Assembly: GCF_000397065.2 (NCBI RefSeq)
Contig: NZ_KE007331.1
Location: 1 to 60,376, forward strand
Reading direction: 5' to 3'
Source: Marinobacter lipolyticus SM19
GTDB lineage: Bacteria > Pseudomonadota > Gammaproteobacteria > Pseudomonadales > Oleiphilaceae
Length of the DNA stretch: 60,376 nucleotides
In this document: piece by piece, positions 19,126-27,985 of the stretch
Layout of the letters: each line of letters opens with the position of its first letter
Position numbering within the stretch: the stretch's first letter is position 1
Notes under the pieces: model-generated
What the model saw: only the letters and a program-made list of their open reading frames with translations
What the model was told of the DNA's origin: nothing
The model's database searches: none
Program-made: the position numbers and the translations under genes

Positions 19126-20553
19126 CTAATCTTCATCACCTTCTGGGTGATCCATTCCCAGCTCGTTGATCTTCCTGGTCAGTGTGTTCCTTCCCCAGCC
19201 TAATAGAATGGACGCATCCCGCCGTCTTCCACCGGTGTGTTTGAGTGCTGTTTCGATCATGATTTTTTCGAATTCGGGTACTGCGGTATCCAGGATGCCT
19301 TTGCGCCCGCGTTTCAGCTCCTGTTCCGCCCAATTGCGCAGGCCTTCCTGCCAGGTCTGACCTGTGGTCGGGGTTTCCGCCTGATGGAGCAGTTCGGGCG
19401 GCAGGTCATCGATATGGATTTCGCGACCACTGGCCATGACGGTCAGCCAGCGACAGGTGTTCTCCAATTGACGAACGTTGCCAGGCCAGGGCAGGGTAGT
19501 GAGGTACTCCTCCGCTTCGGACCTGAGAATCTTGGGCTCCACTGTCAGTTCTTTTGCCGCCCGTTTCAGGAAGTGCTGCATCAATTTGGGAATATCTTCC
19601 CGGCGCTCGGCCAGTTTGGGCAGATGCACCCGGATGACGTTCAGGCGGTGAAACAGGTCTTCCCGGAAGGAGCCGCCCTGGACCAGTTTTTCCAGATCCT
19701 GGTGTGTTGCTGCGATGATGCGCACATCAACCTTGATCGGGGTGGTGCCACCGACCCGATAAAACTCACCGTCTGCCAGTACACGCAAAAGTCGGGTCTG
19801 GGTGTCGGCTGGCATGTCGCCGATCTCATCAAGGAACAGAGTGCCACCGTTGGCCTGTTCAAAGCGCCCCTGTCTTGCTGCGCCGGCGCCGGTGAATGCA
19901 CCCTTTTCGTGACCGAACAGTTCGGATTCAATCAGGTCCTTGGGAATAGCCGCCATATTGAGTGCGATAAAAGGGTGGCTGGCCCTGGGGCTGTGGTTGT
20001 GTAGTGCCTGGGCGACCAGCTCTTTACCGGTACCGCTTTCACCATTGATCAGTACCGTGATGTTGGAGTGGGACAGGCGGCCGATGGCCCTGAATACTTC
20101 CTGCATCGCTGGCGCTTCGCCGATAATCTCGGTGTTGCGCTGGGTGCTTTCCGCCTGGGGTTCCGAGGTGGCCCGGCGTTCGTGGCTGTGCGCTACTGCG
20201 CGCTTCACCAGAGCGACCGCATCGTCCACGTCGAAAGGTTTGGGCAGGTACTCAAAGGCGCCGGTCTGGTAGCTGGTGACGGCACTTTCCAGATCGGAGT
20301 GGGCGGTCATAATGATAACCGGGAGGTCAGGGTGCACCTCGACGATCTGGGAAAGCAGAGTGATGCCATCCAGACCGGGCATTCGAATATCGCTGATGAT
20401 GGCGTCGGGCTGTTCGTGTTCCAGCCGCATCATGATGCTTTCACCGTTTTCGAAGACCCGGGGTTGCATACCGGCCTGGTTCAGAGCGCGTTCCAGCACC
20501 CAGCGAATACTACGGTCGTCGTCTATGATCCAGACGTTTGCCGGTTGGCTCAT
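19126..20553 (-). CDS. ntrC: Nitrogen regulation response regulator NtrC
   Basis: The 475-residue sigma54 activator has a receiver domain with phospho-acceptor D55 (SDIRMPG), an AAA+ domain with Walker A GESGTGKE (171-178) and the sigma54-contacting GAFTGA loop (218-223), and a C-terminal Fis-type helix-turn-helix (TGGRRRDASILLGWGRNTLT). The ATG at 20553 overlaps the ntrB stop by 4 bases. A longer frame upstream is inside ntrB and rejected. It activates glnA and other nitrogen genes when phosphorylated by NtrB. Confidence 0.97.
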   Translation of the reverse strand: MSQPANVWIIDDDRSIRWVLERALNQAGMQPRVFENGESIMMRLEHEQPDAIISDIRMPGLDGITLLSQIVEVHPDLPVIIMTAHSDLESAVTSYQTGAFEYLPKPFDVDDAVALVKRAVAHSHERRATSEPQAESTQRNTEIIGEAPAMQEVFRAIGRLSHSNITVLINGESGTGKELVAQALHNHSPRASHPFIALNMAAIPKDLIESELFGHEKGAFTGAGAARQGRFEQANGGTLFLDEIGDMPADTQTRLLRVLADGEFYRVGGTTPIKVDVRIIAATHQDLEKLVQGGSFREDLFHRLNVIRVHLPKLAERREDIPKLMQHFLKRAAKELTVEPKILRSEAEEYLTTLPWPGNVRQLENTCRWLTVMASGREIHIDDLPPELLHQAETPTTGQTWQEGLRNWAEQELKRGRKGILDTAVPEFEKIMIETALKHTGGRRRDASILLGWGRNTLTRKINELGMDHPEGDED

Positions 20554-21656
20554 TGATTGTCCTCCAGAGGCAGGAAGATGATGAAATCGGTTTTCCCGGG
20601 CTCGCTTTCGCACTCAACCAGCCCGTGATGTTGTCCAATGATGCTTTGTGTGATGGACAAGCCCAGGCCGGTGCCGCTGGCACGGCCGCTGATCATTGGA
20701 TAGAAAATGTTCTGTAGCAGGTCCGGCGGGATCCCGGGGCCGTTATCTATCACGTCAACCCGACACACCAGGCGGTGACGTTTATGGCCGATGGTGAACT
20801 GGCGAAGAGCCCGGGTACGGAAGGTAATAGTTGGTGGTTCTCCGTCGGCATGCTCGCTCTGGTTCTCGAAAGCTGCTTCCATTGCGTTGCGGGCAATGTT
20901 CAGAAAGGCCTGGATCAGTTGCTCTTTATCACCTGCGAACTCCGGAAGACTGGGGTCATAATCGCGACGGAAGGTCAGTCGACCGCGGCTCTCGGCTTCC
21001 AGCAGGGTCTTGACCCGCTCCAGTACTTCGTGAACATTGGTAGGGGCAAGCTTCAGAGCCTTGTTGGGTCCCAGCATCCGATCGACGAGAGATCGCAGGC
21101 GATCGGCCTCGGCGATGATGACCTGGGTATACTCCCGCTGATCTCCATCGCTCAGCTCCCTGTCCAGTAGCTGTGCCGCGCCGCGGATCCCACCCAACGG
21201 GTTCTTGATTTCGTGGGCCATGCCGCGAACCAGTATACGGGTGGTTTCCTGTTGGGAAATGATGTCTTCTTCCCGGCTGATGCGCAGCAAGCGGTCCCGG
21301 GGCTGGATCTCGATTAGCAGTTCAATCGGGCTGAGGTTGATCGGGGACACAGAATAGTCGACCGTGAGCCGTGAACCACTGGTCAGTACAAACTCTGCCT
21401 CGCGGCGAGTGTACGAATGCCCGTTGTCGGCCGCTGCGTGCAGCGTTGTCAGCGCGTCTTCGGAGTCTGCCAGAATGTCCCGGATAGGCAGGCCCTGGCT
21501 CCTGGTAATGCTGGTTTCAAACAGACTCTCAGCCGCTGGATTCAGATACTCGATACGCAGGCCATCTCCCAGTACCAGAATGGCCGTGGTCAGGCTGTCC
21601 AGTATGTTTTTGTAGCCGTTGGCTTTGATTTGTGGGGCTGCCATTGAGAGTGCCAT
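20550..21656 (-). CDS. ntrB: Nitrogen regulation sensor kinase NtrB
   Basis: The 368-residue cytoplasmic histidine kinase has an N-terminal PAS domain (about residues 15-120), a dimerisation helix with phospho-accepting H148 (GMAHEIKNPLGG) and an HATPase domain with DNGPGIPP and GTGLGLSI motifs. It phosphorylates NtrC under nitrogen limitation and is switched to phosphatase by PII. I chose ATG 21656 (MALSMAAPQ) over an upstream ATG whose 34 extra residues are not family-like; 21644 is an alternative. It overlaps ntrC by 4 bases. Confidence 0.95.
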   Translation of the reverse strand: MALSMAAPQIKANGYKNILDSLTTAILVLGDGLRIEYLNPAAESLFETSITRSQGLPIRDILADSEDALTTLHAAADNGHSYTRREAEFVLTSGSRLTVDYSVSPINLSPIELLIEIQPRDRLLRISREEDIISQQETTRILVRGMAHEIKNPLGGIRGAAQLLDRELSDGDQREYTQVIIAEADRLRSLVDRMLGPNKALKLAPTNVHEVLERVKTLLEAESRGRLTFRRDYDPSLPEFAGDKEQLIQAFLNIARNAMEAAFENQSEHADGEPPTITFRTRALRQFTIGHKRHRLVCRVDVIDNGPGIPPDLLQNIFYPMISGRASGTGLGLSITQSIIGQHHGLVECESEPGKTDFIIFLPLEDNQ

Positions 21657-21739
21657 GCTGCTGTCTCGGTTGATGGGCAAAAACAGGTATCCATGGTGTT
21701 GCAAAAAGTGAACCAGTTTGAGAGTTTGGCCCAGGTTGC

Positions 21740-21758
21740 GTGCCCGTTTAGCGGGCAC
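21740..21758 (-). terminator. Hairpin before ntrB
   Basis: GTGCCCG and CGGGCAC form a perfect 7-bp stem with a 5-base loop about 85 bases upstream of ntrB. A second palindrome, TGGTGC-GAGC-GCACCA, lies at 21866-21881 just downstream of the DUF4124 gene. They may attenuate transcription between the two genes. The second resembles an NtrC half-site pair in the wrong orientation, so I do not call it an NtrC site. Confidence 0.4.
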
Positions 21759-21905
21759 GGCGCTGTATAGGTAGCGTGCGCGCTAAGGCTTAGTGCACTT
21801 GTAGGAGAAGTTACCTGGTGTTTCGGCCAAAACGCCCCGTTGCTGACCAGAGTATGGCGTTTTTGTGGTGCGAGCGCACCAAAATAGAGCGTATTGGCGT
21901 GAGGG

Positions 21906-22430
21906 TCAGTTGTTGACGGAAGGGCGATGAATGGTGAAGCGGACCGAGTCGCCGGTTTTTACCTGGACACCTTTTTCATCAATAATGTGGACTCCGGCAT
22001 TGTGGGTGCCACGAAACACGTTGCGTACTGTGAGGGTATCCGACGTGGTCTGTCCCACGGGCTGGCCATCCAGAGTGATCTCATAGCGGTGGCCTGTTCT
22101 CAAGCCCGGAGCGCTGGTGACACGGAATGCTACGTCACCACTTCCGCTGTGAAAGGCTTCATCGTTCTTGGGGGCCAGGATTCGGACACTGTCGTAAACC
22201 GATCCTTCTTTTTCAACTTCCTTACGAAGTTTGTCCGGCTCTCGAACGTCCGCCGGCTTGGGGAGGGTGATCGTTGTTACTGGCTTGACCTTGACTTCCT
22301 CTGCGCCATCCGAGGGTTCATCAGAGTAGGTGACATTGCCTTGAGCGTCTACATTCCTGTAGACCTCTGCCATGGTCGGGACGGCGATGAAAACGAGAAT
22401 GCCAGAGATTAATCCAAGCCGTAAGTTCAT
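21906..22430 (-). CDS. DUF4124 domain-containing exported protein
   Basis: The 174-residue product starts with a signal peptide (MNLRLGLISGILVFIAVPTM, cleavage likely after A21) and then the DUF4124 motif EVYRNVDAQGNVTYSDEP. The C-terminal half looks like a small beta-sandwich domain. The DUF4124 gene commonly lies between glnA and ntrBC in Marinobacter and pseudomonads, but its function is not known. It is probably periplasmic. A sigma70 promoter lies 30-60 bases upstream. Confidence 0.85.
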   Translation of the reverse strand: MNLRLGLISGILVFIAVPTMAEVYRNVDAQGNVTYSDEPSDGAEEVKVKPVTTITLPKPADVREPDKLRKEVEKEGSVYDSVRILAPKNDEAFHSGSGDVAFRVTSAPGLRTGHRYEITLDGQPVGQTTSDTLTVRNVFRGTHNAGVHIIDEKGVQVKTGDSVRFTIHRPSVNN

Positions 22431-22460
22431 TCCGGTAGCCTATAGTGATTGCCTGATTTG

Positions 22461-22489
22461 ATTATCAATGGCGGGGTAGGTGTTTTCAA
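22461..22489 (-). promoter_or_regulatory. Sigma70 promoter of the DUF4124 gene
   Basis: On the minus strand TTGAAA (22489-22484) and GATAAT (22466-22461) are separated by exactly 17 bases. It lies between the glnA terminator and the DUF4124 start, so this gene has its own transcription start apart from glnA. Confidence 0.65.
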
Positions 22490-22553
22490 TGGTGTTGAGG
22501 GTTCAAACAGTTACATATCGTTAAGGGCAACGGGGACTGTGGTGGATGTCACA

Positions 22554-22582
22554 AAAAAGCCCCGCCAGGGCGGGGCTTTTTC
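22554..22582 (-). terminator. Rho-independent terminator after glnA
   Basis: GCCCCGCC and GGCGGGGC pair around a 2-base loop, flanked by A and T runs on both sides. It can work in both directions. It ends the glnA transcript 34 bases after the stop codon. Confidence 0.9.
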
Positions 22583-22615
22583 ACGCTGTGATCCGGAGAT
22601 CAGTTGCGTCTGCGT

Positions 22616-24019
22616 TTAGCAGGAGTAGTACAGGTCGAACTCAACCGGGTGAGTGGTCATGTTCAGACGCTCAACTTCACCGCGCTTCAGGTCGATGTAG
22701 CCTGCAATCATGTCTTCGGTGAAGACGCCGCCGCGAGTCAGGAACTCGTGGTCAGCTTCCAGGCAGTCCAGGGCTTCCGCGAGGGTTTCTGCAACCTTCG
22801 GGATGTTCAGTGCTTCTTCCTTCGGCAGATCGTACAGATCCTTGTCCATGGCATCGCCAGGGTGGATCTTGTTCTGGATGCCGTCGAGACCGGCCATCAT
22901 CAGGGCTGCGAACGCCAGGTATGGGTTGGCGGACGCGTCCGGGAAGCGCACCTCAATGCGACGTGCCTTCGGGCTGTTTACGTACGGGATACGGATGGAA
23001 GCGGAGCGGTTGCGAGCGGAGTAGGCCAGCATGACCGGAGCTTCAAACCCGGGAACCAGACGCTTGTAGCTGTTGGTGGAGGCGTTGGTGAAGGCGTTGA
23101 TAGCCTTGGCGTGCTTGATGATGCCACCGATGTAGTACAAGGCAGATTCGCTCAGACCTGCGTAGCTGTCACCAGCGAAGACGTTTTTGCCGTCCTTGCT
23201 CAGGGACATGTGCACGTGCATGCCGGAGCCGTTGTCACCCACGACCGGCTTGGGCATGAATGTAGCGGTCTTGCCATAAGCGTGGGCTACGTTGTGAACG
23301 CAGTACTTGAGGATCTGTACTTCGTTGGCCTTGTTGACCAGAGTGTTGGCGCCAACGCCGATTTCGCACTGGCCGGCGGTGCCGACTTCGTGGTGGTGAA
23401 CCTCAATATCCAGGCCCATGGATTCCATGGCCGCACACATGGCGCCACGCAAGTCGTGCAGGCTGTCGACTGGCGGAACCGGGAAATAGCCGCCTTTTAC
23501 GCCCGGACGGTGACCGATGTTGTTGCGATCGAAGTCTTCGCCGGATACCCAGGCAGCTTCTTCGGAGTGGATGGAGTAGCTGGCGCCTTTCATGTCGACT
23601 TCCCACTTCACGGAATCGAACACGAAGAATTCCGGCTCGGGGCCGAACAGGGCGCTATCGGCGATGCCGGTGGACTTCAGGTATTCTTCCGCGCGGCTGG
23701 CGACGGAGCGAGGATCACGCTCATAACCCTGCATGGTAGAAGGCTCTACAATGTTGCAGGTAATGTTAACGGTGGTTTCTTCGGTGAACGGGTCCAGAAC
23801 CGAAGTTGAGTCATCTGGCATCAGGATCATGTCGGATTCGTTGATGCCCTTCCAGCCGGCAATTGATGAGCCATCGAACATCTTGCCATCGGTGAAAAAG
23901 TCGTCGTCTACTTCGGTGGCAGGCAGTGTAACGTGCTGCTCTTTACCGCGGCTGTCCGTGAAACGCAGGTCAACCCATTTGACTTCGTGTTCTTTGATCA
24001 AATCAACTGTCTTGGACAT
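22616..24019 (-). CDS. glnA: Glutamine synthetase, type I
   Basis: The 467-residue dodecameric enzyme makes glutamine from glutamate, ammonia and ATP. Family motifs include DGSSIAGWKGINESDM, the ammonia-assimilating NGSGMHVHMSL and the adenylylation site KDLYDLP with Tyr396. The presence of that tyrosine and of glnE in this window shows it is the adenylylated form. Regulation is visible upstream: an RpoN promoter at 24173-24188 and NtrC-like sites further up. Confidence 0.98.
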   Translation of the reverse strand: MSKTVDLIKEHEVKWVDLRFTDSRGKEQHVTLPATEVDDDFFTDGKMFDGSSIAGWKGINESDMILMPDDSTSVLDPFTEETTVNITCNIVEPSTMQGYERDPRSVASRAEEYLKSTGIADSALFGPEPEFFVFDSVKWEVDMKGASYSIHSEEAAWVSGEDFDRNNIGHRPGVKGGYFPVPPVDSLHDLRGAMCAAMESMGLDIEVHHHEVGTAGQCEIGVGANTLVNKANEVQILKYCVHNVAHAYGKTATFMPKPVVGDNGSGMHVHMSLSKDGKNVFAGDSYAGLSESALYYIGGIIKHAKAINAFTNASTNSYKRLVPGFEAPVMLAYSARNRSASIRIPYVNSPKARRIEVRFPDASANPYLAFAALMMAGLDGIQNKIHPGDAMDKDLYDLPKEEALNIPKVAETLAEALDCLEADHEFLTRGGVFTEDMIAGYIDLKRGEVERLNMTTHPVEFDLYYSC

Positions 24020-24172
24020 TGTGCATGCTCCATGGTGTTTCCCGCCGGGCGGGTGATTTCATGTTCGTTGTGCCGGATCGTTCAGCAGCGCTGACTTCCG
24101 ATCTGTTTTGAGGCTGAGGCAGCTTATCAAAAGCTGCGGCCTCTTACCTGCAAAATCGGCTGACAGGGCTAA

Positions 24173-24188
24173 AGCAATTGCCTTGCCA
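24173..24188 (-). promoter_or_regulatory. Sigma54 (RpoN) promoter of glnA
   Basis: On the minus strand the sequence is TGGCAAGGCAATTGCT, with GG and GC separated by 10 bases and the TTGC element intact. It differs from the consensus TGGCACG-N4-TTGCA at only two conserved positions. The predicted start near 24162 leaves a leader of about 140 nt before glnA. Confidence 0.8.
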
Positions 24189-24272
24189 ATTCACATGGTG
24201 TGCGCCAGAAAAGCGCAACCACAAGGGCGACGGACTTTTTTGGCGCGTTGAGCAAGCGGTGCCCTGTTAATC

Positions 24273-24333
24273 AGCACTGCTTTGGTGCGTCATAATGGTG
24301 CATTATGAAGTATTGCGACCTAAATTGGTGCGA
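24273..24333 (-). promoter_or_regulatory. NtrC-type binding sites upstream of glnA
   Basis: Bases 24273-24289 read AGCACTGCTTTGGTGCG, a near-perfect match in sequence and spacing to NtrC sites such as TGCACTATATTGGTGCA. A second, weaker site is at 24316-24332 (right half TTGGTGCG). They lie about 110-170 bases upstream of the RpoN promoter, a normal enhancer distance. NtrB and NtrC are encoded next door. Confidence 0.7.
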
Positions 24334-24574
24334 TGGGGTATTATAAGGAATAGGCGTTTTTCTTCATATAAACGACACGGACTTTTCGATATACTGCGCG
24401 CCACCTCATTTTTACCCTGCGACTTTTGGATGAAAAATTCCGAACGGTATGCAGGGCGCCGGGCCAGCCGGTTCTGGTGAATGAATTCATTTTACGGATT
24501 TGAGACGGCATGTCAGGGATTACCCTGCGAATGACCCTCTCAGGTCATTGAGTGCATGCCGCAGGATTATTTTT

Positions 24575-26386
24575 GTGATTGAAAAACTTCGTAATATCGC
24601 CATCATCGCCCACGTTGACCATGGTAAAACCACCCTGGTAGACCAGTTGCTGCGTCAGTCCGGTACGCTTGAGCGCAAAGAGCTCGAAAGCGAGCGCGTT
24701 ATGGATTCCAACGATCAGGAAAAAGAACGTGGTATCACCATTCTGGCCAAGAACACGGCGCTGAAGTGGAACGACTACGATATCAACATTGTCGACACAC
24801 CGGGCCACGCTGACTTCGGTGGTGAAGTAGAGCGGGTGATGAGTATGGTTGATTGTGTGCTGTTGGTGGTTGATTCCATCGACGGCCCGATGCCGCAAAC
24901 CCGCTTCGTGACACAAAAAGCTTTCGATGCCGGCCTGCATCCGATTGTGGTGGTGAACAAGATTGACCGTCCTGGCGCCCGTCCGGACTGGGTGGTGGAT
25001 CAGGTATTTGATCTGTTCGACAACCTGGGCGCCACCGATGAGCAGCTGGATTTCCCGATCGTTTACGCCAGTGCCCTCAACGGCATCGCCGGGATGGATC
25101 ATGAAAATCTCGATGACAACATGGATGCCGTTTTTCAGGCGATTGTTGATCATGTGCCGGCTCCGTCCGTTGATCTCGATGGGCCGTTCCAGATGCAGAT
25201 TTCCCAGCTGGACTACAGCAGCTTCCTGGGGGTGATTGGTATCGGTCGCATCATGCGCGGCAAGATCAAGGCCAATTCGCCTGTGGCCGCGATCGGCGCG
25301 GATGGCAAAAAGCGCCAGGGCCGCATTCTGAAGATCATGGGACACTCCGGTTTGCAGCGTGTTGAAGTCGAAGAAGCGCAGGCTGGCGATATTGTCTGTG
25401 TGAGCGGTCTGGATTCGCTGTTCATTTCAGATACTCTTTGTGATCCTGCCAATGTTGAGGCTTTGCCGCCGCTGACAGTGGATGAGCCAACCGTTTCCAT
25501 GACCTTCCAGGTCAACGACTCGCCGTTCTGTGGCAAAGAAGGCAAGTTTGTCACGAGCCGAAACATCAAGGAGCGTCTGGAGAAAGAACTGCTTCACAAC
25601 GTCGCGCTGCGTGTCGAAGAGGGAGATTCAGCGGACAAGTTCAAGGTATCCGGTCGTGGTGAGCTGCATCTGTCGGTACTGATCGAAAATATGCGCCGTG
25701 AGAATTTCGAGCTCGCTGTCGGTCGTCCGGAAGTGGTTATCCGGGAAATCGATGGTGAGAAGCAGGAGCCATACGAGAACGTCATTATCGACATCGAGGA
25801 GCAGCACCAGGGCGCTCTGATGGACCAGATGGGTTTGCGTAAGGGCGACCTGACCAACATGGTCCCGGATGGCAAGGGGCGTATGCGTCTTGAGTACACT
25901 ATTCCGGCGCGCGGACTGATCGGTTTCCGCAACTCGTTCCTGACCCTGACGTCCGGTTCCGGCATTCTGACCTCTACCTTCAGTCATTATGGCCCGATCA
26001 AGGGCGGCGACGTGACCAGTCGCCAGAACGGCGTGATTGTGTCTATGGCGACCGGTACGGCGCTGACCTACTCTCTGGAAACCCTGCAGAGTCGTGGCAA
26101 GCTGTTCCTGGATCCCGGTCAGGAAATCTATGAAGGCCAGCTGTGCGGTATTCATAGCCGCGATAACGATCTGGTTGTCAACCCGACCAAGGGTAAGAAG
26201 CTTGATAACATGCGCGCTTCCGGAAAAGACGAGGTTATCGGTCTGGTCCCGCCGATCAAGTTCACGCTTGAGCAGGCGCTGGAGTTCATCGATGATGATG
26301 AGCTGGTGGAAGTGACGCCCAAGTCAATCCGTCTGCGCAAGAAGCTCCTTACTGAAAATGAGCGAAAGCGCGCTGGCAAGAAGTAA
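24575..26386 (+). CDS. typA: Translational GTPase TypA/BipA
   Basis: The 603-residue protein is a ribosome-binding GTPase needed for growth under stress and low temperature and for late 50S assembly. G1 is AHVDHGKTT (about residues 11-19), followed by DTPGHADF and NKID. EF-G-like domains and the TypA-specific C-terminal domain follow. The start is GTG at 24575 (GTG-ATT-GAA-AAA), giving the conserved MIEKLRNIAIIAH; AGGA lies about 9 bases upstream. An ATG-like extension to 24500 is rejected as non-conserved. Confidence 0.96.
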   Translation: MIEKLRNIAIIAHVDHGKTTLVDQLLRQSGTLERKELESERVMDSNDQEKERGITILAKNTALKWNDYDINIVDTPGHADFGGEVERVMSMVDCVLLVVDSIDGPMPQTRFVTQKAFDAGLHPIVVVNKIDRPGARPDWVVDQVFDLFDNLGATDEQLDFPIVYASALNGIAGMDHENLDDNMDAVFQAIVDHVPAPSVDLDGPFQMQISQLDYSSFLGVIGIGRIMRGKIKANSPVAAIGADGKKRQGRILKIMGHSGLQRVEVEEAQAGDIVCVSGLDSLFISDTLCDPANVEALPPLTVDEPTVSMTFQVNDSPFCGKEGKFVTSRNIKERLEKELLHNVALRVEEGDSADKFKVSGRGELHLSVLIENMRRENFELAVGRPEVVIREIDGEKQEPYENVIIDIEEQHQGALMDQMGLRKGDLTNMVPDGKGRMRLEYTIPARGLIGFRNSFLTLTSGSGILTSTFSHYGPIKGGDVTSRQNGVIVSMATGTALTYSLETLQSRGKLFLDPGQEIYEGQLCGIHSRDNDLVVNPTKGKKLDNMRASGKDEVIGLVPPIKFTLEQALEFIDDDELVEVTPKSIRLRKKLLTENERKRAGKK

Positions 26387-26406
26387 GCTGCGGTACGTAA
26401 AACAGA

Positions 26407-26437
26407 GGGGCGGCTCCGTGGGGAGTCGCCCCTTTTT
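26407..26437 (+). terminator. Rho-independent terminator after typA
   Basis: GGGGCG-CTCC pairs with GGGAG-CGCCCC with one mismatch and is followed by six T. It lies 20 bases after the typA stop and 50 before pip. Confidence 0.9.
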
Positions 26438-26487
26438 TGTTCACTTCAGCTAAACTCCGGATACACCCTTTTTGTCGGAGCGCCTCC

Positions 26488-27450
26488 ATGCTCACTCTCT
26501 ACCCCGAAATAAAACCGAATACCCAGCACCGTATTGCCGTTGATCCTCCCCACGAGTTGTATGTGGAAGAGAGCGGGAACCCCAGGGGTATGCCGGTTCT
26601 GGTTGTTCATGGTGGGCCGGGTGGCGGGTGTGAGGATTACCATCGCCGTTTTTTCGATGCCGAGCGATACCGGATCATTTTGATGGACCAGCGTGGTGCG
26701 GGCCGCTCAACCCCGCTTGCGGAGCTGGAGGGAAACAGCACGGATAAGCTGGTGGAGGATATGGAGATCGTGCGCACGTTTCTGGGAATTGATCAGTGGC
26801 TGCTGTTTGGGGGGAGTTGGGGGTCAACACTGAGCCTCGTATACGCCCAGGCCTATCCGGAGCGAGTGCTCGGGTTGGTCCTCCGGGGTATTTTTCTCTG
26901 TCGTCCCAGAGATATTCACTGGTTCTACCAGGAAGGTGCAAGCAGGGTCTTTCCGGATTACTGGCAGGACTTCCTGGAACCGATCCCCGAGAGTGAAAGG
27001 GGGGGGCTGGTGAAGGCCTATTACCAAAGACTTACAAGTTGTAACGAATTGGAACAGATTCAGGCTGCCAAGGCTTGGTCCATCTGGGAGGGGCGATGTG
27101 CGACTCTCCACCCCAACCCCAGAGTGGTTGAGCACTTTGGTCATCCCCATGTTGCGATTGCATTGGCGAGGATCGAGTGCCACTACTTTATGAATAATGC
27201 TTTTCTCGATGTGGACCAGATCGTTCGCGATGCGCCCAGACTTGCTGATATTCCTGGTGTCATTGTTCACGGGCGTTATGACATGGTATGCCCGCTGGAT
27301 AACGCTATGGCGCTGGCCACCGCCTGGCCACAAGCCGACCTGAGGATTATCCGCGATGCGGGCCACTCCGCATCGGAGCCTGCCATTGTTGACGCATTGA
27401 TGCGTGGCGTGGATGAAGTGGCAGCAAAAGTGCGCGGCGCTTCAGAATGA
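26488..27450 (+). CDS. pip: Proline iminopeptidase
   Basis: The 320-residue alpha/beta-hydrolase (family S33) removes N-terminal proline from peptides in the cytoplasm. It shows the oxyanion segment HGGPGGG (41-47), the MDQRGAGRS motif, and the nucleophile elbow GGSWGS with S110. The histidine near the C-terminus is in DAGHSASEP. I chose ATG 26488 (MLTLYPEIKP) with GGAG 7 bases upstream. The longer frame from 26437 starts inside the typA terminator. Confidence 0.95.
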   Translation: MLTLYPEIKPNTQHRIAVDPPHELYVEESGNPRGMPVLVVHGGPGGGCEDYHRRFFDAERYRIILMDQRGAGRSTPLAELEGNSTDKLVEDMEIVRTFLGIDQWLLFGGSWGSTLSLVYAQAYPERVLGLVLRGIFLCRPRDIHWFYQEGASRVFPDYWQDFLEPIPESERGGLVKAYYQRLTSCNELEQIQAAKAWSIWEGRCATLHPNPRVVEHFGHPHVAIALARIECHYFMNNAFLDVDQIVRDAPRLADIPGVIVHGRYDMVCPLDNAMALATAWPQADLRIIRDAGHSASEPAIVDALMRGVDEVAAKVRGASE

Positions 27451-27529
27451 GCTGAGTGGGGGGTTGCGGTCCTCCGGTGCCATGGATACACTCTTGCAAA
27501 TTCTTAATGGTCCTTCCACAGGGAGTTTG

Positions 27530-27985
27530 ATGAAAGGGCTCATCCAGCGCGTTTCAAGTGCCAGTGTTACTGTTGATAATCAACAAGTTGCTGAAATCCA
27601 GAAAGGCCTGTTGCTTCTCTTGGGGGTTGAGCGTGGCGACGGGATCAAGGAAGTTCAGGGCCTGGCGAAAAAGGTGCTGAACTATCGCATTTTCCCCGAT
27701 GATCAGGGACGGATGAATCGAAGCCTGAAGGATACGGGCGGCTCTCTCCTTGTGGTTCCCCAGTTTACTTTGGCAGCGGATACCGGCTCCGGTACGCGAC
27801 CGGGGTTTTCATCGGCCGCAGCGCCTGAAGTGGCGGAACGACTATTCCTTGATTTTTTGAGTGCTGCGCAGGCCATGCTTGAATGCGGTTGTGTTGAAAG
27901 GGGCGAGTTCGGCGCGGACATGAAAGTGTCATTGGTCAATGATGGGCCGGTTACCTTCATGCTACAAGTGGGAGGCAATTCCTGA
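27530..27985 (+). CDS. dtd: D-aminoacyl-tRNA deacylase
   Basis: The 151-residue protein (MKGLIQRVSSASVTVDNQ) hydrolyses D-amino acids wrongly charged on tRNA. The cis Gly-Pro proofreading motif NDGPVT near the C-terminus is present. The other signature, normally SQFTL, reads PQFTL here: the serine is replaced by proline. GGGAG lies 5 bases before the ATG at 27530; the frame is open upstream into pip but not conserved. It follows pip by 79 bases and is probably co-transcribed. Confidence 0.93.
   Translation: MKGLIQRVSSASVTVDNQQVAEIQKGLLLLLGVERGDGIKEVQGLAKKVLNYRIFPDDQGRMNRSLKDTGGSLLVVPQFTLAADTGSGTRPGFSSAAAPEVAERLFLDFLSAAQAMLECGCVERGEFGADMKVSLVNDGPVTFMLQVGGNS

Larger units (their letters stand above)
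24020..24574. other. glnA-typA divergent control region without a gene
   Basis: This 555-base gap holds the glnA RpoN promoter and NtrC sites on the left and centre. The right part should hold the typA promoter; TATTAT (24339-24344) and TATACT (24390-24395) are possible -10 boxes, but neither has a good -35. Several direct copies of TGGTGC occur between 24283 and 24331. A 61-codon open frame at 24295-24480 has no ribosome-binding site or recognisable content. Confidence 0.6.

Noticed and set aside
21866..21881. NtrC site before ntrB (TGGTGC-GAGC-GCACCA)
   Set aside because: The half-sites face the opposite way from NtrC sites (GCACC...GGTGC) and the spacing is wrong; it is better described as a plain palindrome.
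22604..23809. 401-codon open frame antisense to glnA
   Set aside because: Same reason: glnA is certain and codon bias leaves its opposite strand open. The predicted protein has no recognisable motif.
24248..24266. Second sigma54-like promoter for glnA (GGGCACCGCTTGC on the minus strand)
   Set aside because: GG and GC are separated by 8 bases, not 10, so it cannot be read as an RpoN promoter.
24295..24480. 61-codon frame in the glnA-typA gap
   Set aside because: No ribosome-binding site, no family match in content, and it overlaps NtrC sites and promoters.
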